Origin: Thermoplasmatales archaeon
GTDB lineage: Archaea > Thermoplasmatota > Thermoplasmata > Thermoplasmatales > Thermoplasmataceae
Assembly: GCA_016806715.1 (NCBI GenBank)
Contig: CP060531.1
Span: 186,001-250,000 of the forward strand
Direction: 5' to 3'
Length of the DNA stretch: 64,000 bases
Position numbers and translations under genes: made by a program. A model generated the notes under the pieces. That model did not search any database. It saw only the letters and a list, made by a program, of their open reading frames with translations, and was not told the origin of the DNA. Position 1 is the stretch's first letter, and each line of letters opens with the position of its first letter. Below, in pieces: positions 32,255 through 41,400 of this stretch.

Positions 32255-33522
32255 TACTCATCAGCCCCTTTGAATTCCAGGGCAGGTTCCCGATCAATGA
32301 TCTCTCCCCTGAGATTCTGCCTCATAACTTTCCCGAAATCCTCATCTTCGTAGTTGCCAAGGACATACATTGCCTTGACAAGTGCCACCTCAGGCAGCAT
32401 ATTTCCAAGTGGTATCACTCCAGCCCGAAGCAATTCACGGCCTGTTGAATATACGTTCAGGTTCACGGCCCCGTCAAGACACTGGGTCGTCATCATTATC
32501 TTCTTACCCTTCTTTGCTGCCTCTGAAATCGAAGGCATAAGGCTGTGGGAGACATGTCCCAAACCAGTTCCCATTATTATGACCGCTTTCTTGCTCTCAA
32601 TCAGCATATCAAAGTCGCGAGCGGACATTGAAGGATAGAAATATATAATCGAGACTGCTGGATCAAGTTTTGTTTTCAACTCGTTAGTGGGTCCAATTTT
32701 TTTATATGGGGAATTAAACTTTACAGAGCCGGAAACGTATATGCCCACTTCCTCTTCTCCAATACTCCTGAAAGCGTCTCTCCGGCTGGAATGCATCTTC
32801 CTGGATCTCACGGCACGGTTCACGGCTATGGATTTATCAGACATGTCCCGGTGCATCGCTATGCCAACCTCACCGAAGTCAGATGTCGCGACATGAATAG
32901 CGCCCTCTGCATTCATGAATGCGTCGCTGCTCGGCCTGTCTGAACTTCTCTGGGAGCCCACAAATATAATGGGTCCAGTCTGCTGTGAGAAAATAAAGCT
33001 GATTGCAGCTGCAGAATAACTCATGGTATCCGTTCCGTGAAAAACCACGCATCCATCATTCCTGTTAAGGCCGTCTCTTATCTTTCCCGCCATATATACC
33101 CACTTATCAGGCGTTACGTTTTCACTCAGGATATTGTCTATTGTTTCAGTGCTAATGTGCACGTCCTTCACCCTGTCAGAAATGAAACTGATATCTTCGG
33201 AAGGGCTTACCGCTCCTGTTTTATAGTCCACCTTGCTCGAAATTGTCCCTCCAGTTGCAAGAAGGGATACCCGCTTTGCGCCGTTTTGCTTATTCAGGTC
33301 TGTTGTGGTTTTCCCATTGTGTTTCACTTCTTCACTCTTACCAGCTAGTGCCACTATTCCCGCCAACGTGACCTTGTCCTTTCGAAGCGCAATGTTATAG
33401 CCGTTGGACAATTTTATAGTAATAACATTCCCATCTAAGTGAATGAAAGTTCCGTCATACTCAACCCCGGAATATGTGAATCTGATCGACGTTCCAAAAT
33501 CGATGTCTGTCCAGTTAACCAT
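32254..33522 (-). CDS. gatD: Glu-tRNA(Gln) amidotransferase subunit D (asparaginase-like)
   Basis: GatD releases ammonia from glutamine (or asparagine) for GatE. The 422-residue protein has an N-terminal small beta-barrel (about 1-55) and an L-asparaginase domain with the catalytic TGGTISS (about residue 91) and HGTDTMSYSA motifs. FVGSQRSSDRPSSDA is the third conserved block. It is translated before gatE from the same message. Confidence 0.96.
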   Translation of the reverse strand: MVNWTDIDFGTSIRFTYSGVEYDGTFIHLDGNVITIKLSNGYNIALRKDKVTLAGIVALAGKSEEVKHNGKTTTDLNKQNGAKRVSLLATGGTISSKVDYKTGAVSPSEDISFISDRVKDVHISTETIDNILSENVTPDKWVYMAGKIRDGLNRNDGCVVFHGTDTMSYSAAAISFIFSQQTGPIIFVGSQRSSDRPSSDAFMNAEGAIHVATSDFGEVGIAMHRDMSDKSIAVNRAVRSRKMHSSRRDAFRSIGEEEVGIYVSGSVKFNSPYKKIGPTNELKTKLDPAVSIIYFYPSMSARDFDMLIESKKAVIIMGTGLGHVSHSLMPSISEAAKKGKKIMMTTQCLDGAVNLNVYSTGRELLRAGVIPLGNMLPEVALVKAMYVLGNYEDEDFGKVMRQNLRGEIIDREPALEFKGADE

Positions 33523-33674
33523 TAGACCAGTCTCTTTCTAGCTAATGCTTTTTCAATTTATAAAGGTATTACGAATTAATACTGGAGCACATTAAACCGG
33601 AGAGAATACGATGTGGCATGTAGGGCGTGTTGAACTTCAGCAAAACGCAAAAAATGCATTTCCCAAATTATGAA

Positions 33675-34484
33675 TCAGAAGAGTTTTTTCTGGCTGGCTC
33701 GGCCAGTTGCGGGGATTCCAAGCGACTTTCCAAGTTCAATAGCGTTCAGGGGAGCACTTCCATCATGATGGTTGTTGAAATAGACAAAAATGTCATCCGT
33801 AGAGTTGAGCTGTGCCTTTAGCACGGATCCAATGCCTGAAATTTCCTCTGGGCTGTAAAGATACCGATATCTTGACATCTTATCGTCTACCTCCTTCCAC
33901 TGTTCTGCATTCCTGCCATGCATTCTCACGTAGTTTGGGCCTGGACTGAGGGCATTAAGATGGGATTCCGGGGTATCCACTACAGTGAAACCCACATTGA
34001 GCTTTCCAAGGGATTCCCTGGCGGTTTCATGTGATATATCAGGGTTCCGGATCTCGACGAAATATCGATATCTTGTAGTATCAAGCAACGACAGCATCTC
34101 AATGAGATTTCCCCATTGCTTCCCTGAAAGCCATGGAGGCATCTGGATGAGGCATGCGCCAAGTTTTCCAGAATTGTCAAATTCTCCCAGGATGAGTTTC
34201 TCAAAATCAAGAGCCTTGCTGATGCAGGAGGGGAGGTCCCTGAAAAAGAGGTCGTGGGTTATGCTGCCAGGCATCTTTATGGAGAACCTGAAATCGGTTC
34301 TGTCCCCAATCTTGCTGCACCACGATTTTACAATATTTCTGTCTATATCCCGATAAAAGGTGCTGTTTACCTCAACTGTATTGAAAACCTGTGAATAGTA
34401 CTTAAGTTGATCCCTAACGTATGATGGGTAAAAAACGCCTGACCATTCCTGATAACTCCAACCGGAACAGCCAAGCCAGATCAT
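33675..34484 (-). CDS. DUF72 (YecE-like) protein
   Basis: This is a 269-residue TIM-barrel-like protein of the DUF72 family. Diagnostic blocks are GCSGWSYQEWSGVFYP at the start, YYSQVFNTVEVNSTFYR, RFSIKMPGSITHD and YVRMHGRNAEQW, with YVYFNNHHDG-like FVYFNNHHDGSAPLNA near the end. DUF72 proteins have no settled biochemical function; a nucleic-acid or oxidative-stress role has been proposed for some. It stands four bases from the acyl-CoA dehydrogenase gene and may share its transcript. Confidence 0.92.
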   Translation of the reverse strand: MIWLGCSGWSYQEWSGVFYPSYVRDQLKYYSQVFNTVEVNSTFYRDIDRNIVKSWCSKIGDRTDFRFSIKMPGSITHDLFFRDLPSCISKALDFEKLILGEFDNSGKLGACLIQMPPWLSGKQWGNLIEMLSLLDTTRYRYFVEIRNPDISHETARESLGKLNVGFTVVDTPESHLNALSPGPNYVRMHGRNAEQWKEVDDKMSRYRYLYSPEEISGIGSVLKAQLNSTDDIFVYFNNHHDGSAPLNAIELGKSLGIPATGRASQKKLF

Positions 34485-34488
34485 ATTT

Positions 34489-35634
34489 TCACTTATTTCT
34501 CAATATCTCCTTTGATATTATTACCCTTTGTATTTGATTTGTGCCTTCGTAAATCTGTGTTATCTTGGCGTCACGCATGTGTCGCTCTGCATCAAAATCC
34601 GTCGTATACCCATAACCACCAAAAAGCTGAAGGCAGTCCGTGGTGACACTCATTGCCATGTCTGAAGCAAACAGCTTTGCCATGGATGAAAGCTTTACGG
34701 AGTCCGTATGCTTCTCCCACGCCTCTATTGCCGCATATATCAGTTGCCTGGAGGCCTCGATTTTTGTTGCCATGTCAGCTACCATAAATTCTATTCCCTG
34801 AAAAGACGAGATAGACCTGCCAAATTGCTTTCTCTCCTTTATGTATTCAACGGCTTCCTCAAAGGCGCCTTCAGCTATACCCAGTGCCTGTGAAGCTATG
34901 CCAATCCTGCCTGCGTCAAGGGTTTCCATTACCACCCTGAAACCACCGTCTATCTGTCCGACTACGTTTTCCTCGGGAATTTCCACGTTGTTGAACACCA
35001 GTTCGACCGTGCTCGACCCCCTGATCCCCATCTTGTGTATGTCCCTGCTGATTTCCAGTCCCGGAGTGTCAGCATCAACTACAAACGTTGATATGCCCCT
35101 GTATCCCTTTGACGGATCCGTTACGACATCTACTACATAGAATTCTGCCAGCCTGCCATTTGAGATAAAGATCTTGTCACCGTTAACGATATAATTCTTA
35201 CCTTTTTTGACTGCCATTGTCTTGATTGAGGCTGCGTCGCTTCCCGATCCCGGCTCTGTTAGTGCCAGGCCGCCGATGGCTCCCTTTGCAACTCTTGTGA
35301 GGTATTTACTCTTCAGATCCTCGCCTCCAAACATCAGCAGCGGTTCAGCAAATAGTGTGAGAGCTCCATCAAGAACCAGTGCTGTGCTTGGGCAGGCCTT
35401 GGATATCTCTTCTATCACCTTGATGAGAAACCGGAAACTCATTCCAGCACCGCCATATTTTTCAGGGATATACGTTGCAAAAAGGCCGAGATCCCTCATC
35501 CTGTCTATCAGTGCCCGGGGGACCTCCATATCTCTGTCTATTTCCCTCGCCAGGGGCTTTACCTCTTCTCTGGCAAATTTGACTACATAATCGAGTACTT
35601 CGTTTTCCTGAGCCGTGAGAAATGAATTCTCCAT
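34489..35634 (-). CDS. Acyl-CoA dehydrogenase
   Basis: This is a 381-residue FAD enzyme that introduces a double bond into acyl-CoA esters. Family signatures are ALTEPGSGSDAASI, DKIFISNG and the QLFGGYGYTTDFDAERHMRDAKI block. The catalytic Glu lies in IYEGTNQIQR near the C-terminus. Substrate chain length cannot be told from sequence. No etfAB genes are in the window. An acyl-CoA hydratase-like gene at 19337 might act on its product, though it lies far away. Confidence 0.95.
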   Translation of the reverse strand: MENSFLTAQENEVLDYVVKFAREEVKPLAREIDRDMEVPRALIDRMRDLGLFATYIPEKYGGAGMSFRFLIKVIEEISKACPSTALVLDGALTLFAEPLLMFGGEDLKSKYLTRVAKGAIGGLALTEPGSGSDAASIKTMAVKKGKNYIVNGDKIFISNGRLAEFYVVDVVTDPSKGYRGISTFVVDADTPGLEISRDIHKMGIRGSSTVELVFNNVEIPEENVVGQIDGGFRVVMETLDAGRIGIASQALGIAEGAFEEAVEYIKERKQFGRSISSFQGIEFMVADMATKIEASRQLIYAAIEAWEKHTDSVKLSSMAKLFASDMAMSVTTDCLQLFGGYGYTTDFDAERHMRDAKITQIYEGTNQIQRVIISKEILRNK

Positions 35635-35744
35635 ATTGCCTTATGGGAATTTAGAATATTATTATTTCTGGCATAGCGATTCGTTAATAATGGAATAAAT
35701 GAAAAATAGCGCTACGCTTTAACCGAAAAAATAAGGATATGGGT

Positions 35745-36332
35745 TTAATTTTCAGATAACAGTTCGCTTTTCAGGGTTTCCAGCAAGTCCTGCGAAATTC
35801 TTGCACTCTCCTGATACCCAGGTTTCCTGGTCTCTATGAAAGCGTTCTTTGCCTTTTCGAATTTGGAGAGCTGTTCCCGGTTGAAACTGAATTTCAGGTA
35901 CTGCAGAGTGGACTCAAGTACATCTGTTGATCTACCCTCTTCCGGCGTAGCCTTCAGCTCGTATTCATCAAATACAAGATAAACTGTCTTTTCTATTCCC
36001 GAAAGCATTGGCATTTCCCTCAGTAACTGCCCCTGGTCAGATATTTCAATGAACATGGATACGCTGAGCGTGCCGTTGGAGGGCATAAGCTCACTGTATA
36101 TCTCTATCAGGTCTTCTATCTCACCCTTATCGGTAACGTTTTCAAGAAACACCATTTCTTCTATTTGGTTGAGTATGATCTCTTTATGCTCAAACAGGTA
36201 GCTAAAGGTCCGGGTTGTCACCCTCCTTTTCTTTTCAAGTTCTATGACACTGTGGTTAATCTGTTCTCTCTGCACCCCATATCTCTGGGGCGGCAGGATT
36301 TCCGAGATGGTTATCTTTCCTGACATACTCAC
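35745..36332 (-). CDS. DUF3501 family protein
   Basis: This 195-residue protein has DUF3501 features: ITISEILPPQRYGVQREQI at the start, ELEKKRRVTTRTFSYLFEH and the QIEEMVFLENVTDKGEIEDLI block with LMPSNGTLSVSMFIEI. DUF3501 has no known activity but is often encoded beside rubrerythrin-like diiron proteins. Here its start overlaps the rubrerythrin stop by four bases, the same pairing. A role in peroxide or iron stress is inferred from that partnership. Confidence 0.85.
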   Translation of the reverse strand: MSMSGKITISEILPPQRYGVQREQINHSVIELEKKRRVTTRTFSYLFEHKEIILNQIEEMVFLENVTDKGEIEDLIEIYSELMPSNGTLSVSMFIEISDQGQLLREMPMLSGIEKTVYLVFDEYELKATPEEGRSTDVLESTLQYLKFSFNREQLSKFEKAKNAFIETRKPGYQESARISQDLLETLKSELLSEN

Positions 36333-36748
36333 TGCTTCAGTTTAGCCAGGGTGTCCTCATACTTCTTTGCATGAGACTTTTCTGCCTTTGTAAGTATCTC
36401 AAACCAGTGTGCTATGTCCTCGAATCCCTCTTCCCTTGCAACCTTCGCAAATCCTGGGTACATCTGGCTATATTCGTATGTTTCCCCTGCTATTGCTGAT
36501 TTAAGGTTCTGTTCGGTTGTACCTATGGGTTCTCCAGTCACTGGATCGCCAACCGTCTTGAGATAGTTCATGTGGCCGAATGCATGGGCCGTTTCGCCGT
36601 CCGCTGTTGACCTGAATATCTGTGCGATCTCCTGGTTTCCCTCTTCGTCAGCTTTCTGCGCAAAGTAAAGGTATCTTCTGTTAGCCTGGCTCTCGCCGGC
36701 AAAACCTGCTTTCAGGTTCTCTAATGTTTTACTCTTTTTAAAATCCAT
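36329..36748 (-). CDS. Rubrerythrin-like diiron protein without rubredoxin domain
   Basis: This 139-residue four-helix-bundle protein has the two ferritin-like iron motifs (GESQANRRYLYFAQKADEEG with EIAQIFRSTADGETAHAFGH, and AGETYEYSQMYPGF with KAEKSHAKKYE). The C-terminal rubredoxin domain of classic rubrerythrin is absent, as in sulerythrin-type archaeal proteins. It probably reduces peroxide with electrons from another carrier. I choose the ATG at 36748 (MDFKKSKT); the open frame reaches 36766. Confidence 0.92.
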   Translation of the reverse strand: MDFKKSKTLENLKAGFAGESQANRRYLYFAQKADEEGNQEIAQIFRSTADGETAHAFGHMNYLKTVGDPVTGEPIGTTEQNLKSAIAGETYEYSQMYPGFAKVAREEGFEDIAHWFEILTKAEKSHAKKYEDTLAKLKQ

Positions 36749-36817
36749 CAAAACACCAGTTAGCAATTAAATAAAAGTATAAAGGTTTTTTGTTTAGATT
36801 TATTATTAAGAAATACG

Positions 36818-37987
36818 TCATATAAGTAATGCTCCCTTCGATGCACATAGAAAAACTGCGGCGTAGAGTGGAATTTCCTGTTCACCGATCTCGATATGAA
36901 ACGATTGCCTGTTCATGTCAAGTGAAAATTCCTTCTCTGAATAAATTCTTGCAGCCCCGGACCTGAAACTTTCCGGAATAGCAGAAACCAGTGGATCGAA
37001 GGTTGGGAGATCTGCAATTTTGACACCAATAACCCTCAGTCCAGTCTTTCCATGCAAACTTCCAGGAAATCTTATGAGCCTGTGCACATCCGTGGTAACC
37101 GGATCGTCGATCTCAGAACTCATGTTTTCCCTGGTTTCATCGATAAGGTAACTGAGCATTCTGAGCCCCCTGTCATCTTCACCCAGGATTTTGTATTTCT
37201 CTATTCCGCCATTCGAGAGTATGTCTATTCTCTTCATTGTCCGGTTTCCCATCTTTGATGGTTTTTCAATGTGTTCGAAAAAGCTTCTGGCAGAACTTGC
37301 ATTTGTGAATATCTTCTTCAGCACCTCCATCGCCGGATCTTTCTCACGCGGCAACGATCGGAAGAAATTTGTTACATATTCATCCACCCTCTTTGGCCAC
37401 CCTCCTACAAGTTTAGCGGAAGTTACAGCAGATATCATTCCCTGAGCAGTAAGGTTCTCCCCTCGGATGAAGTCGGTAATTTCTCTCCTTGAATCGGAAT
37501 TCAATCCGTACACCTTTTCGCTGAGGACGTGAACATGATATCCCCTTCCACCTGAAAAATATAGTTTCAATTCAGACTCCTTTATCCCAAGGTCGCCCAT
37601 AAGGAAATTCTCTATGAGTCTAATTGTATGTTTCTTCACCTCTTCCAGTATCTGGACATAAGTCATGCTTTCTGCTCCCTTGATATGGTCCGCATCAAGG
37701 TCGAAGATCAATTCAGCTCCAAGCCATTCCTTGTCCTGCATTTTTTTCTCGTCAGGTTTCCTGTAGTAAGAAGTTGAGTAATAGAGATGACGGGGGACAG
37801 CGTTTGCCACAAAATACTTGAGCTCCTTTGCGGACTGAATCCTCCTGTGCCTGGACATTGTACCACTGAACGGAATATAACCTATCTCTCTGGAGGGCAG
37901 GAGATCCGGGGGCTCTAAATCCTCGTTCACATAGTATTTGTGAAACAGATTTTTCAGTTTCTGGTCAGAACCCGTTATGTCCATCAT
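36818..37987 (-). CDS. priS: DNA primase small subunit PriS
   Basis: This is the catalytic subunit of archaeal/eukaryotic-type primase. The 389-residue protein has the active-site motif FDLDADH at 95-101 (D96, D98, D100) and the conserved HLYYSTSYY and FSGGRGYHVHV blocks, with RLIRFPGSLHGKTGL near the end. I start it at the ATG at 37987 because a TATA-like TTAATATAATA lies about 25 bases upstream. An open frame from 38035 would overlap the divergent gene. The PriL partner is not in this window. Confidence 0.94.
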   Translation of the reverse strand: MMDITGSDQKLKNLFHKYYVNEDLEPPDLLPSREIGYIPFSGTMSRHRRIQSAKELKYFVANAVPRHLYYSTSYYRKPDEKKMQDKEWLGAELIFDLDADHIKGAESMTYVQILEEVKKHTIRLIENFLMGDLGIKESELKLYFSGGRGYHVHVLSEKVYGLNSDSRREITDFIRGENLTAQGMISAVTSAKLVGGWPKRVDEYVTNFFRSLPREKDPAMEVLKKIFTNASSARSFFEHIEKPSKMGNRTMKRIDILSNGGIEKYKILGEDDRGLRMLSYLIDETRENMSSEIDDPVTTDVHRLIRFPGSLHGKTGLRVIGVKIADLPTFDPLVSAIPESFRSGAARIYSEKEFSLDMNRQSFHIEIGEQEIPLYAAVFLCASKGALLI

Positions 37988-38040
37988 TTCTGTTAAGTGA
38001 TAAAATATTATATTAATTAGATTTGCAATATGCAATCCAG

Positions 38041-41000
38041 ATGAAAAGATATGTCATCCTTGCCTCGATCATTGTCGTTATCATGTTTTTTTCCGGTTTC
38101 GCTTCGCTGGTTCAGGCAGGTTCCCCTGAGATTTCGATCCCGAGTTACAGTTCTTCTCTGACGAGCGGGACTCCTTATCTGAATTATACAATTTATTCAG
38201 CACAGGGTAGTTTCTCCAGGTCAATGATGATGAACTATTTCAATGAAAGCGGGATAAGCACCATCTCATACGGTTCAATCTTGCAGGCTTCTGTTCCGGC
38301 TGGTCTTATAAATGATTTTATTCAATCCATGAGCATCTTGGAGAGAAATTTTAACATCACCTACTTTGAGGACAACAGTTCCATTCTTTTCCAACCTTTC
38401 TCAGTGCCTTCCCAGATGCAGGTCCCATTTGCATATACTCCTGCGGAAATTGCACTCGCATATGACTACGGTCCAGCTTATCAGAGTGGCTTAAGCGGGA
38501 AGGGTGAGACTATCGCCATTGTGGTCGCTTTCGGGGACCCAACAATTAAGTACGATGTCATGGCATTTGACAAACTGATGAACCTGCCACCAATCAACCT
38601 CTCATTAATATACCCGCCCAAATCGGGGCCTGTACAGCAGGCTAATGTCAGCTGGGCCCTTGAAACTGCAACCGACGTCGAATGGGCTCACGCAATGGCT
38701 CCCCTGGCTAAAATAAACCTCGTTATCGCATATGACGCAAGTAACGCTCTTCTGAACGCCGTAAGTTACAGCGTGGAAAACAGGCTTGGAAGCATAATAT
38801 CCCTGAGCTGGGGAACTCCTGAGGCTGAACTTGGAGGGGCTGCAATAGCAACAAGTTCACAGGTTTTTCAACAGGCGCAGAAGGAGAATATTTCTGTGTT
38901 CGCTGCTTCAGGTGACTTTGGGGCATATGATGGCACATCTCAGCTGACGGTAAACTTCCCTGCCTCGGACCCATTTGTGACTGGAGTTGGAGGGACCTCA
39001 CTGTATTACAATCACATCAGAGGTTGGTACCAATACGCCTGGGGAGGAACCACAGATGGGACATCTTTCGGCAGCGGGGGCGGGTACAGTAAACTTCCAG
39101 TGCCATACTGGCAGTCAGCCCCCGGCATCAATTCAACGATGATTAACAGAGGAGTCCCGGATGTCTCAATAGTTGCCAGCGTGGAAACGGGGGTCGAAAT
39201 TATAGAGGGCGGGACACCGAAAGAGGTTGGGGGGACAAGCATAGGAACTCCAATGTGGGCTGCAATTGGCGCATTGATCGATCAGGCAAATGGGCGGGAC
39301 ATGGGGTCGATAAATCCCATGCTTTACCAGATTTCCAGGACAGGGCTTTACAAATCCGCTTTTACCCAGATATTAACGGGTACCAATGGATACTATACAG
39401 CTGCTCCTGGCTGGAACCCGGTGACCGGGCTTGGGACTCCAGTTGTGGGTAAACTGATCAATGCTTCCAGGGAAATCATGGGCACCTATGGCACTGTTGC
39501 AATAATAAACAGTTCCGGTTATAATTCAACTTCCATATCGGCAAACCTTACATTGGGATCGGGCATTGAACAGAGCACTTTCAATGGATCTTCACTTTAC
39601 TATATCTCTGCATATTCCAGCAGCAACAATTTCCTTAAAGTCGGAATAAGCGTCCAGAATGGCTCATATAGAGCTGAGTACCTCATCGATAGTGGCGGTG
39701 TTCTTGTTTCTGGATCGAAAGCAATTTCTTTCCCCGCTATAAATAGCTTCAGTCTTTCCCTCCGCATAAACAGTACCAACATTACGGCAATAGCAGGCAC
39801 TGCTATATTTCACCTCAATTACCTTCTGCCATTCATTGGCGATTACCACGCCGCTTTCGGGGCTGAGGTTAATGGATCTGAGTATAATCTAACAAATGTC
39901 AGCGATGCGTACTTTTCCAATTTAAGTGTATCGAATGGTCCATACCATGCTCCTGCTTCCAGCATTTACGTTGAAAGGTATAGCCAGATTCCAGGCGAGC
40001 AGAATTACAGTTCCATAATTATAACGCATTATAATTCGCAATACAACGTTTCTTATGGCACAAGCGGATCTGACGGTTTTATAAATGGTACTTCCCTAAC
40101 CGGTACCAGCATAACATACAGTCTATCTTACGAATCGGGAATCGTTGGTACATTTGAACTGAACAGTGGCCAAACTGCGATTTGGAGTGAAAATGGGCAT
40201 TTGCTTCTGGGCAACACATTTCGTTTCGCTGCTGGGGGGTTATACAACATAACAGCCACTATTAGCAGCCCCCTGAGTACTTACAGCAAGATCATCCATA
40301 TACCTTCACTTTTCAGTACCAATATAACTGTTACTGCATATTCAACAGATTCATATGTTCCCACTTTCAATGGCTTGCTTGATAATTTTTATGCCATCGG
40401 GAACCTAGATACCTCAAAGATTACGGTGATAGGCATTTACGGCAACAACAGTCTGGAACTCACCGGAAAGGGGTTTTATGGCAATAACGTAAACTTCAGT
40501 GCAGGTCTCGACACCAGTATAACAATGCAACCAATTAATTCCAGCATTTCATTATTCGTATTTCAGGGTAATTCCACAGTTACCATCAACAACAAAACAG
40601 TTAGCGGAAGCAACGGAACATATGCTGCCAGTGTTGCACCAGGGAACGCAGAAATTTCCGTAAAAAGCCCGCACTATTTGCCATATAATACCACTCTGTC
40701 ATTGCTTCCGGCTGAAAACACGTCCATGCAGGTGAACCTGTCTGAATCAGGCAGGAATCCGATCATATCCGGCAGGGTGACCGACGTGAACTTCGAATTT
40801 GGATTGCAGGGCGTGAATGTATCTGCGTCAAACACGTCACTCTATTCGTACACAAATGCCTCCGGCGTATATTACATTCAGTTGCCTACTGGAACTCACA
40901 CATTGAACTATAGCAGGGCATTGTATGAGCCCCTTAACGTAAATTTATCGGTCTCGGCAAACACTATAATAAATGTAAAGTTGAGCCCGGCAAAGGTACA

Positions 41001-41400
41001 GGTTTTCTATTTTAACCTAAACATTGAGAAATATTTCCCGATCATGTTCTTCGCACTATATCTTCAGTGGAGTCAGTATACAGGAACCGGGTTTTTGTAT
41101 TACCAAGTCAGCGTTTCGACCACGACAACCTTTGACCCCGGAACAGTAAGCAGCGTTAGTGTGTCTAACCAAGCGCATAACACGATATTCCTCACGGATA
41201 TTTACCCTGGTAATACATATTATGTGGCTATATCCATTCACCTCAGTGACGGTTCGGTCTATTCCACAAACTACGTGACGGTTTCGTACAGCAATCCTGT
41301 GTACCTGCTTGCAAATCTTGCTGTATTGGGAGGGGCGCTCTTCATCATCGGGATGCTGATCTGGATCGCCGTCAGCAAAAGGGACAGGTGGAAATTCTAG
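38041..41400 (+). CDS. Membrane-anchored sedolisin (S53) acid protease with extra beta domains
   Basis: This secreted acid peptidase has 1119 residues from the chosen ATG at 38041 (ATG 38023 is also open). It has a signal peptide (MKRYVILASIIVVIMFFSG), a pro-domain (about 30-125) and the S53 catalytic domain. The catalytic residues are Glu208 and Asp212 (ALETATDVEW), the oxyanion Asp292 (ASGDFGAYDG) and Ser400 (GGTSIGTPMWA). Beyond residue 480 come long beta-rich, sequon-rich segments and a carboxypeptidase-regulatory-like domain near 910-985. A C-terminal membrane anchor follows (LAVLGGALFIIGMLIWIAV) with a basic tail. Two Asp ligands usual for the sedolisin calcium site appear to be replaced (FTQILTG and PGWNPVTG). 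It probably degrades protein outside the cell at low pH. Confidence 0.9.
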   Translation: MKRYVILASIIVVIMFFSGFASLVQAGSPEISIPSYSSSLTSGTPYLNYTIYSAQGSFSRSMMMNYFNESGISTISYGSILQASVPAGLINDFIQSMSILERNFNITYFEDNSSILFQPFSVPSQMQVPFAYTPAEIALAYDYGPAYQSGLSGKGETIAIVVAFGDPTIKYDVMAFDKLMNLPPINLSLIYPPKSGPVQQANVSWALETATDVEWAHAMAPLAKINLVIAYDASNALLNAVSYSVENRLGSIISLSWGTPEAELGGAAIATSSQVFQQAQKENISVFAASGDFGAYDGTSQLTVNFPASDPFVTGVGGTSLYYNHIRGWYQYAWGGTTDGTSFGSGGGYSKLPVPYWQSAPGINSTMINRGVPDVSIVASVETGVEIIEGGTPKEVGGTSIGTPMWAAIGALIDQANGRDMGSINPMLYQISRTGLYKSAFTQILTGTNGYYTAAPGWNPVTGLGTPVVGKLINASREIMGTYGTVAIINSSGYNSTSISANLTLGSGIEQSTFNGSSLYYISAYSSSNNFLKVGISVQNGSYRAEYLIDSGGVLVSGSKAISFPAINSFSLSLRINSTNITAIAGTAIFHLNYLLPFIGDYHAAFGAEVNGSEYNLTNVSDAYFSNLSVSNGPYHAPASSIYVERYSQIPGEQNYSSIIITHYNSQYNVSYGTSGSDGFINGTSLTGTSITYSLSYESGIVGTFELNSGQTAIWSENGHLLLGNTFRFAAGGLYNITATISSPLSTYSKIIHIPSLFSTNITVTAYSTDSYVPTFNGLLDNFYAIGNLDTSKITVIGIYGNNSLELTGKGFYGNNVNFSAGLDTSITMQPINSSISLFVFQGNSTVTINNKTVSGSNGTYAASVAPGNAEISVKSPHYLPYNTTLSLLPAENTSMQVNLSESGRNPIISGRVTDVNFEFGLQGVNVSASNTSLYSYTNASGVYYIQLPTGTHTLNYSRALYEPLNVNLSVSANTIINVKLSPAKVQVFYFNLNIEKYFPIMFFALYLQWSQYTGTGFLYYQVSVSTTTTFDPGTVSSVSVSNQAHNTIFLTDIYPGNTYYVAISIHLSDGSVYSTNYVTVSYSNPVYLLANLAVLGGALFIIGMLIWIAVSKRDRWKF

